From CACORA01 sp044234625 (GTDB lineage: Bacteria > Planctomycetota > Planctomycetia > Pirellulales > UBA1268), in the NCBI GenBank assembly GCA_044234625.1, contig JBIIIP010000144.1:1-5074 (forward strand): a stretch of 5,074 nucleotides of DNA, written 5' to 3'. The notes below the pieces were generated by a model. That model ran no database searches, was not told where the DNA came from, and was given only the letters and a program-made list of their open reading frames with translations. Made by a program: the position numbers and the translations under genes. Shown here in pieces: positions 1 to 5,074 of the stretch (position 1 is its first letter; every line of letters begins with the position of its first letter).

Positions 1-333
1 GCGCGTGGAAAGCGTGATCATCCCGCGCTGTTCTTCCAGCGCTCCGTCCTCGAACTCCTCGAGAAGCACCTTCACCAGGTCGCCGATCTGGGGCTCGGGC
101 TCGCCCTCCTCCCACTCGCTCCGCGGGATCTGCCCTTCGCTCTTGTAGCCCACGTCGACGAGCACGAATTCGTCGTCGACCCGCAAGACCTTCCCCTCGA
201 GCACCGAATTGACTGCCAGGGTGGCGGAACTGACCGAGTATTCCTCGCTTTCAGCGCCCGCGAGCGCCAGTGCCAGTTCCTTGTCGATTTCTTCTCCGGT
301 TTCGAGCTCGCGAATGAGGTTGCGGTTGACCAT
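1..333 (-). CDS. rpsA: 30S ribosomal protein S1 (N-terminal part, runs off the left edge)
   Basis: This frame is open from an ATG at 333-331 to the window edge, giving 111 codons with no stop. The protein begins MVNRNLIRELETGEEID, followed by an Ala/Glu-rich helical stretch. From about residue 48 it reads as an S1 (OB-fold) RNA-binding domain: VLEGKVLRVDDEFVLVDVG, then YKSEGQIPRSEW, then a QIGDLVKVLL strand. The EGxV...D..vlVDvGyKSEG.ip..E pattern is typical of the first S1 repeats of ribosomal protein S1, which binds mRNA on the small ribosomal subunit and helps translation of leaders with weak SD sequences. The remaining S1 repeats should lie outside the window. The ATG is chosen because the homologous-looking sequence starts there. 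No SD precedes it; the leader is instead pyrimidine-rich. Another multi-S1-domain RNA-binding protein is possible, because only the first domain is visible. Confidence 0.85.
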   Translation of the reverse strand, partial: MVNRNLIRELETGEEIDKELALALAGAESEEYSVSSATLAVNSVLEGKVLRVDDEFVLVDVGYKSEGQIPRSEWEEGEPEPQIGDLVKVLLEEFEDGALEEQRGMITLSTR

Positions 334-334
334 G

Positions 335-375
335 CGGGTGGGGTTTCGGTGGGCGAAAAGGGGTAAGGGAAGGGG
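335..375 (-). promoter_or_regulatory. Pyrimidine-rich leader of the S1 gene, no SD
   Basis: The mRNA-sense strand directly before the S1 ATG is dominated by C and U runs (CCCCUUCCCUUACCCC and similar). About four fifths of positions 334-375 are pyrimidines and only three are G, and no AGGA or GGAG occurs. Ribosomal protein S1 is known to prefer unstructured pyrimidine-rich RNA, and rpsA is autogenously controlled in Escherichia coli. A similar SD-independent or self-controlled start is an inference here. Confidence 0.4.
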
Positions 376-405
376 ACTCTCGGGCCACGTTCGATCGAGC
401 CACGG

Positions 406-434
406 AGTGTAGCAGCCTCCAGTGGGCCGAACAA
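406..434 (-). promoter_or_regulatory. Candidate sigma-70 type promoter for the S1 gene
   Basis: Read on the minus strand, TTGTTC (434-429) and TACACT (411-406) are separated by exactly 17 bases. The second box is preceded by TGC, which matches the extended -10 pattern TGn. The predicted start near 399 would give the S1 mRNA a leader of about 65 bases. The -35 box matches the consensus at only three of six positions, so the extended -10 would have to carry most of the recognition. Seen by eye only. Confidence 0.4.
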
Positions 435-474
435 TCGAGTGTTTTTTCCTCCGTGCCCCATGTTTCCCAGTCGG

Positions 475-507
475 CAGCAGGCCCGCCCCCTGGGTGCGGG
501 CCTGCTG
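475..507 (+). repeat. Perfect 12-bp inverted repeat in the leader of the transglutaminase-like gene
   Basis: CAGCAGGCCCGC (475-486) and GCGGGCCTGCTG (496-507) are exact reverse complements around a 9-base loop. It sits 23 bases before the chosen ATG at 531, in the gap between two divergent genes, where a terminator would not be expected. Neither side is followed by a T run. It may be a structured 5' UTR element or a dispersed palindromic repeat. Confidence 0.6.
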
Positions 508-520
508 GTCGTGCCGATAA

Positions 521-536
521 CCTCATCACGATGAGG
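521..536 (+). promoter_or_regulatory. Small hairpin enclosing a start codon
   Basis: CCTCAT (521-526) and ATGAGG (531-536) are exact reverse complements around the tetraloop CACG. The ATG at 531-533 is the chosen start of the transglutaminase-like gene, so in the mRNA the start codon would be base-paired. No SD is visible before it. Six base pairs can arise by chance; a role in limiting translation is inference. Confidence 0.4.
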
Positions 537-1496
537 CCGTCGCTTCGAATCCTGGTCGGTGCCGTCGCGGCCGTGCTCGCGGTCGCAACGCTCCCGGCCG
601 GTGCGCAGTTTGTCGAGGGGGAGAAAACGTCCGCCGGGCCCGCACTGGGAGACGCGCGGACGCTCCGCTTCCGGGTGGGCATGAAGGTGCTCGCCGACGG
701 TGGCGGCCTGCAAAACATCTATGCCACGATGCCCGTGCCCGCCGATTGGCCCGAGCAGAAGGTGCAGATCGTCAGCGAGGATGTCTCCCCAGACGTGCGG
801 AGCCTCCGGTATCGCATGCTTCCCGGCGGCGTGAAGCAGATGGTGGTGGAGATCCCCGACCTGCCGCAGGGCACGGTGGCCCATGCCATCGTCACGTTCT
901 CGCTCGAGCGGTCGGCGATTCTCCCTCCCGACGACGCCTCGTCGCTGGCCGTTCCGGGGAAGCCGGACAGGGCCATGAAGGCGTTTCTCGGCGCGAGCCC
1001 CTACATCGAAACACGCCATCCGAAGATCACGAAACTGGCGAAGGCCACCGGCGACGGGCTCGAGGGGTGGGCCAAGGTGGAGAAAATCTACGACACCGTT
1101 CGCGAAAAGGTGGAATACCGCAACGGCGACCTCAAGGGCGCGGCGCGGGCGCTGGCCGACGGGTGGGGAGATTGCGAGGAGCTCACTTGCCTGTTCATCG
1201 CCATGTGCCGCGCGGAAGACATTCCCGCCCGCACCGTCTGGGTGGAGGGCCACTGCTACCCAGAGTTCTATCTCGTCGATGGCCAGGGGAAGGGCCACTG
1301 GTTTCCCTGCCAGGCGGCCGGTGCACGGGCCTTCGGGGCCATGCCCGACCAGCTGCCGATCCTGCAGAAGGGCGATTCCTTCCGCGACCCGGACCGGCCT
1401 GGCAAGGCGCTCCGCTACGTGTCGGAATTCATCCGCGGCGCAGCGGCCGGCGGCGATGGGGCGCCCCGCGTGGAATGGATCCGCGAGCCGGCATGA
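531..1496 (+). CDS. Exported transglutaminase-like domain protein
   Basis: This is a 321-residue protein. Residues 1-25 look like a signal peptide: MRPSLR, a hydrophobic stretch of Ala/Val/Leu, then AGA before Q26. Residues 40-135 form a beta-rich N-terminal region. Residues 180-262 carry the transglutaminase-like core: a helix (AKVEKIYDTVREKVEY), the nucleophile motif GDCEE with Cys215, LTCLFIAMCRAEDIPARTVW, then GHCYPEFYLVD with His241, and GHWFPCQ at 255-261. Cys and His occupy the positions of the papain-like catalytic pair. The third position, usually Asp (W.P.D), appears to be Gln261. Family members are thiol-dependent amidases, proteases or cross-linking enzymes; the substrate cannot be told. 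An upstream in-frame ATG at 453 is rejected because it would put 26 non-hydrophobic residues and a hairpin ahead of the signal peptide. The gene is divergent from S1 and convergent with the next gene, so it is probably transcribed alone. Confidence 0.85.
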   Translation: MRPSLRILVGAVAAVLAVATLPAGAQFVEGEKTSAGPALGDARTLRFRVGMKVLADGGGLQNIYATMPVPADWPEQKVQIVSEDVSPDVRSLRYRMLPGGVKQMVVEIPDLPQGTVAHAIVTFSLERSAILPPDDASSLAVPGKPDRAMKAFLGASPYIETRHPKITKLAKATGDGLEGWAKVEKIYDTVREKVEYRNGDLKGAARALADGWGDCEELTCLFIAMCRAEDIPARTVWVEGHCYPEFYLVDGQGKGHWFPCQAAGARAFGAMPDQLPILQKGDSFRDPDRPGKALRYVSEFIRGAAAGGDGAPRVEWIREPA

Positions 1497-1535
1497 GCCG
1501 GGGCCACCGCGGCGGCAGCGAACCAGCCTGGCTTT

Positions 1536-2489
1536 TCAGCCCGGCAGCCGGCCGGCCGGTTCCTCCGCGCCGACGCCCAACGGCTCGCCGAACGTGGAGC
1601 TTTCCTTGGCCACGGGGAGGAACCACCGCGGCACCATGGGCAGGCCCGCCGCCTTCCAGATTGCCTCCAAGCGATCCCCGGCGAGCTTCACGAGTTTTTC
1701 ACGCCCCCGACCCACGATGGAGGCCCGGTCGGCCCATGGCGTCACCGGCCCGTCGAAGCCCGCCGCTTGGGCGTGCGACAGCACGGCCGTGGTGTTGATC
1801 ACGCCGGTGTCGCCCGGCATCAGGCGCTGCGCGGGCGTGAGTTCCCGGCCGTCGATCTCCCGCGGTGCGTCCGAGAGCCGCACCTCGACGATGCGGCCCT
1901 GCGGCACCTTCGCGATCAATTCGAGCGGCTCGCCCGTCACGTGAAACGCCCATGCATCCACCACGGCGCCGACCTGCTCGTGCGACACGGCCAGGAGGCC
2001 GAGCAGTTCCTCGAACGTGGAGATGAACTGGTGCGTGCGGCTGGCGCGGCTCTCCGTCTCCGGGGCGATCGCCAGGCCGAGCTGGATGCCACGCTTCGCC
2101 AATTCGTCGCCAATGGTGTCGAGACGCGTGCGATGAAGTTCGAAGAAGTCCTTGAAGCCATGCTCATCGGACCCCGGCTCGATGGTGGCGACCGCCCGGA
2201 AGGCCTCGGTGGCCCGGGCGGCATCGAGACGGGCCGGCAGCAGCTTCATGTCGGCCTTGAACGTCGACTCGTCGGCGCTGAGGGCCACCGGGAGGTGGAA
2301 GACGCCGCTCTTCAGCCGGGCGCTCACCATCAGCCGTCTGGCGTGCGTCACGCCGAACGCATCGGCCTGCTGCTGGAAGTCAACGATATCGATGTCCATC
2401 GCGTCGAACCCGAAGGAAAGGGCCAACTCGATGAGTTCACTCGACCGCCCGGAAAGCGGCAGGCCTATGGTGCTGAGGTTACGAAACAT
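1536..2489 (-). CDS. Sugar phosphate isomerase/epimerase-like TIM-barrel protein
   Basis: This is a 317-residue protein whose pattern fits the xylose-isomerase-like TIM barrel (AP endonuclease family 2): strand 1 STIGLPL, helix SSELIELALSFGFDAMDIDI, a mid-barrel strand at 136-145 (QLGLAIAPETES), VVDAWAFHVTGEPLELI at 176-192, the strand RIVEVRLSDAPRE, then RLMPGDTGVINTTAVLSHAQAAGFDGPVTPWADRAS at 222-257. The PGdtGvIn..avL...GfdGpVt segment is the typical family C-terminal signature. Usual metal ligands look altered: DxWxxH instead of DxxH (D178, H183), and VTP in place of the terminal VxxE glutamate. It may therefore be a catalytically changed or non-metal member, and the substrate is unknown. 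The ATG at 2489 is preferred over an in-frame upstream start at 2528 because GGAGGAG lies 11 bases before it and the fold begins there. It ends 39 bases from the stop of the convergent transglutaminase-like gene. Confidence 0.8.
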   Translation of the reverse strand: MFRNLSTIGLPLSGRSSELIELALSFGFDAMDIDIVDFQQQADAFGVTHARRLMVSARLKSGVFHLPVALSADESTFKADMKLLPARLDAARATEAFRAVATIEPGSDEHGFKDFFELHRTRLDTIGDELAKRGIQLGLAIAPETESRASRTHQFISTFEELLGLLAVSHEQVGAVVDAWAFHVTGEPLELIAKVPQGRIVEVRLSDAPREIDGRELTPAQRLMPGDTGVINTTAVLSHAQAAGFDGPVTPWADRASIVGRGREKLVKLAGDRLEAIWKAAGLPMVPRWFLPVAKESSTFGEPLGVGAEEPAGRLPG

Positions 2490-2500
2490 GCGACGCGGCT

Positions 2501-2507
2501 CTCCTCC
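2501..2507 (-). promoter_or_regulatory. Strong ribosome binding site deciding the isomerase-like start
   Basis: GGAGGAG on the minus strand lies 11 bases before the ATG at 2489. It falls inside the region that would be coding if the upstream start at 2528 were used, which supports the shorter protein. It is the clearest SD in the window. Confidence 0.6.
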
Positions 2508-2513
2508 GATGGA

Positions 2514-2528
2514 TTGAAAACGGTTCAA
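2514..2528 (-). promoter_or_regulatory. Short palindrome TTGAA-N5-TTCAA, possible operator
   Basis: TTGAA (2514-2518) and TTCAA (2524-2528) are reverse complements around five bases. The palindrome lies between the candidate -10 box at 2530-2535 and the SD at 2501-2507, about where transcription would start, which is a common place for a repressor site. The arms are only five bases long, so chance is a real alternative. Confidence 0.25.
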
Positions 2529-2529
2529 C

Positions 2530-2558
2530 AGTATGTCGGAGTGGGACCGCAGTTTGAA
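2530..2558 (-). promoter_or_regulatory. Candidate promoter for the isomerase-like gene
   Basis: On the minus strand TTCAAA (2558-2553) and CATACT (2535-2530) are separated by 17 bases. Each matches four of six consensus positions for a housekeeping sigma factor. It lies in the AT-richer part of an otherwise GC-rich gap, about 40 bases before the start codon. Weak, found by eye. Confidence 0.3.
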
Positions 2559-2586
2559 GGGGGCGGCCGCACTCCCTCGGGAAAGT

Positions 2587-2622
2587 GCCTGCCGCCAATC
2601 GGGGAGCGGCTGGGCGGCAGGC
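2587..2622 (-). terminator. Hairpin after the response regulator gene, possible terminator
   Basis: GCCTGCCGCC (2587-2596) and GGCGGCAGGC (2613-2622) form a perfect 10-bp GC-rich stem with a 16-base loop. It starts 14 bases past the regulator stop, the right place for a terminator. On the minus strand the stem is followed by ACTTTCCC, which is only a short T run, so it is not a classical intrinsic terminator. Confidence 0.4.
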
Positions 2623-2636
2623 CCCCGGCCCGCGGC

Positions 2637-4001
<1,365 letters not shown>

Positions 4002-4003
4002 GG

Positions 4004-4031
4004 CGGGGTTCCTGGGGCTACCGGGGTTCCT
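4004..4031. repeat. Short direct repeat CGGGGTTCCT, two copies
   Basis: CGGGGTTCCT occurs at 4004-4013 and again at 4022-4031, an 18-base period, just upstream of the regulator start. Each copy contains the complement of an AGGA SD-like core. The downstream one lies at normal distance from ATG 4001 and probably serves as the ribosome binding site. Significance of the duplication is unknown. Confidence 0.4.
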
Positions 4032-4116
4032 ACGCAAGAACTAGGTCGCGAAAAGGCGACGCGGTCGTCGACTCCGGGCGACACGCGGCCCTTTCCGGGG
4101 CGGCGGCCACGGTAGA

Positions 4117-4131
4117 ACCGGCGCAGCCGGT
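4117..4131. repeat. Small hairpin ACCGGC-GCA-GCCGGT
   Basis: Six-base perfect arms (4117-4122 and 4126-4131) flank a 3-base loop. It lies upstream of the regulator gene and next to the larger palindrome cluster, and shares their short-loop architecture but not their sequence. It may be chance in a GC-rich gap. Confidence 0.35.
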
Positions 4132-4145
4132 GCGACCGGAATGAA

Positions 4146-4269
4146 GCGGCAGACAGACCGGAGGTCTGTCTGCCGCAGGAAGTGGTGACAGACCTCTGGT
4201 CTGTCAGGTGCGCAAACGTGGTGACAGACCTCTGGTCTGTCAGGATTTTTAGTCACAGACCAGAGGTCT
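4146..4269. repeat. Cluster of four related CAGACC/GGTCTG palindromes (REP/BIME-like)
   Basis: Four hairpins share the core AGACC-NNN-GGTCT with 3-base loops. The first has perfect 14-base arms (GCGGCAGACAGACC, 4146-4159; partner 4163-4176; loop GGA). The second (4186-4206) and third (4222-4242) have identical 9-base arms TGACAGACC and loop TCT. The fourth (4257-4269) has loop AGA, so it is the same element inverted, with a decayed outer arm. The second and third lie within exact 27-base direct repeats at 4182-4208 and 4218-4244, 36 bases apart. A T run (4246-4250) follows the third copy on the plus strand. Intergenic position, palindromy and mixed orientation match repetitive extragenic palindromes. 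Dispersal around the genome cannot be seen from this window. Confidence 0.75.
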
Positions 4270-4312
4270 ATGCCACGTGGGAGAGGGGCCTATGCCACCC
4301 CTTCGTGAGCCG

Positions 4313-5032
4313 TCACTCCCTCTCGCGGCGCTCGCCGTGATCGGGCACGTCGCCCAGGTTCACCGCGTCGGCAATGCGGTCGGCGGCAGGGCCGAAAATC
4401 AACTCCCGATTCTCGAAAAGCGCCTCTGGATCCTGGTCGAGCATCCGCATCCGCCGCTTGCGGAATGAAAAGAAGGCGATCACCGCCACGCCGACCAACG
4501 CCGCCACCACCGCAATCAGCGTGAACCCCCGCTCCGCCGACTGAATGAGCCCGGTGATCCGATCGCCGAAGAGATAGGAAAGACCGAAAAAGGCCCCGAT
4601 CACGATCGTCGCGCAGATGAGGTCGGCGATCAGAAACCAGCGGTACTGCACCCGCAGAATCCCGGCCGTGAGGTAGAAGGGGCTCCGCAGGCCGACAAGG
4701 AAGCGGGCGACGAAAAAAGCCTTGATCCCGTGCTTCTTGATCAGGTCCTCGATCGTCTTCTCGCGCTCCGGCGTGAGAAAGCCCGACCACCACGGATGCT
4801 CCTTCAGCACCTTGGCGCCGAAAAAGCGGCCGATCGCATACATCAGGCTGTCGCCCAACAGCGCACCCACGAGGCACGAGGGAAGGGCGTAGTACCACTT
4901 CAGGGCGCCGGCCCGGCTGGCCACGCCAGCGGCCACGATCGGCACCTCTTCTGGCACGGGCAGCCCGATGCCGGTAAGCGTGAGAAACAGGATGATGCCG
5001 AGGTACGAACCCCGCTCGAACCAGTCGAACAT
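4313..5032 (-). CDS. DedA family (SNARE-associated/VTT domain) inner-membrane protein
   Basis: This is a 239-residue polytopic membrane protein. Near the N-terminus, YLGIILFLTLTGIGLPVPEEVPIVAAG (10-36) is the DedA half-helix re-entrant region with the acidic E28/E29. LVGALLGDSLMYAIGRFFG (54-72) is the family GD..Y.iGr..G segment. ARFLVGLRSPFYLTAGILRV (109-128) is the conserved F.xG.R.P....aG motif with R110 and R116, followed by hydrophobic segments at about 132-155 and 170-190. DedA/UPF0043 proteins act in the cytoplasmic membrane; characterised members are linked to flipping of undecaprenyl phosphate or phosphatidylethanolamine, membrane potential and envelope stress. Which lipid applies here is unknown. 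After the last helix there is a basic RKRRMRM stretch and a charged tail of about 45 residues, somewhat longer than usual. The ATG at 5032 has no SD; a TGA of another frame ends one base before it, so an upstream gene beyond the edge could be closely coupled. Confidence 0.9.
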   Translation of the reverse strand: MFDWFERGSYLGIILFLTLTGIGLPVPEEVPIVAAGVASRAGALKWYYALPSCLVGALLGDSLMYAIGRFFGAKVLKEHPWWSGFLTPEREKTIEDLIKKHGIKAFFVARFLVGLRSPFYLTAGILRVQYRWFLIADLICATIVIGAFFGLSYLFGDRITGLIQSAERGFTLIAVVAALVGVAVIAFFSFRKRRMRMLDQDPEALFENRELIFGPAADRIADAVNLGDVPDHGERRERE

Positions 5033-5074
5033 GTCAGTGCGAGTGTCGCGAGCAGGATGACGGCCGGGGATACG

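Larger units (their letters stand above)
4002..4312. other. Non-coding gap between the DedA and regulator genes, rich in palindromes
   Basis: This 311-base gap contains no credible gene. From the regulator outward it holds an AGGA ribosome binding site at 4010-4013 (eight bases before ATG 4001), a 10-base direct repeat, a small hairpin at 4117-4131, the palindrome cluster at 4146-4269, and a short 9-base direct repeat (CTATGCCAC at 4268-4276 and 4290-4298) near the DedA stop. No clear promoter box for the regulator was recognised, and no sigma-54 (GG-N10-GC) site was convincing. Confidence 0.6.

Noticed and set aside
453..530. An upstream start giving a 347-residue transglutaminase-like protein
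   Set aside because: The added 26 residues are not hydrophobic and would precede a well-formed signal peptide; the segment is occupied by the 12-bp hairpin.
72..1298. A 408-codon minus-strand open frame
   Set aside because: It spans the S1 gene in another frame and the transglutaminase-like gene on the opposite strand. Its composition is Arg/Gly/His-rich with no recognisable domain, as expected for a GC-rich shadow frame.
746..1798. A 350-codon plus-strand frame overlapping the transglutaminase-like gene
   Set aside because: It is a frame-shifted shadow with Arg/Gly/Pro-rich sequence and no domain, and it continues past the true stop into antisense of the next gene.
4146..4269. A CRISPR array
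   Set aside because: The exact repeats are 27 bases with a spacer of only 9 bases, each repeat is a near-complete palindrome, orientation is mixed, and no cas gene is nearby.
4284..4302. Hairpin AGGGG-N9-CCCCT after the DedA gene as its terminator
   Set aside because: Only five base pairs and no T run on the minus strand; too weak to call.
4277..4468. A 63-codon plus-strand frame
   Set aside because: It is mostly antisense to the DedA C-terminal tail and shows no domain.

Overview
The window is a high-GC bacterial chromosomal segment holding five protein genes: one partial at the left edge and four complete. The gene types fit a member of the Planctomycetes: a leader without a Shine-Dalgarno (SD) sequence before a ribosomal protein S1-type gene, a divergent TIM-barrel 'sugar phosphate isomerase' relative, an exported transglutaminase-like protein with a HWFPCQ motif, and a stand-alone sigma-54 activator. 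The dispersed CAGACC/GGTCTG palindromes also fit. The phylum assignment is inferred from these protein styles, not from a marker alignment.

Layout. Positions 1-333 (minus) are the N-terminal 111 codons of a 30S ribosomal protein S1-type gene running off the left edge. Positions 334-530 are a divergent intergenic region with a plausible extended -10 promoter for S1, a pyrimidine-rich S1 leader without an SD, a perfect 12-bp hairpin, and a small hairpin that contains the start codon of the rightward gene. Positions 531-1496 (plus) encode an exported transglutaminase-like protein. It converges on 1536-2489 (minus), a TIM-barrel isomerase/epimerase-like protein. Positions 2490-2636 hold that gene's SD, a candidate promoter with an overlapping palindrome, and a hairpin that may end the next gene. 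Positions 2637-4001 (minus) encode an NtrC-type response regulator (receiver, sigma-54 AAA+ and Fis-type helix-turn-helix). Positions 4002-4312 are non-coding and carry a cluster of related palindromes in both orientations. Positions 4313-5032 (minus) encode a DedA-family membrane protein.

The genes do not form one obvious pathway. The three leftward genes (DedA, regulator, isomerase-like) share a direction, but gaps of 311 and 147 bases containing palindromes make one tight operon unlikely. No sensor kinase lies beside the regulator, so its signal is unknown. I found no tRNA, rRNA, CRISPR array, insertion sequence or phage gene.

The most notable non-genic signals are the palindrome cluster at 4146-4269, which resembles a REP/BIME element and creates a misleading reading frame, and the two structured or unusual leaders around 334-536. 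I see no convincing new multi-gene system.
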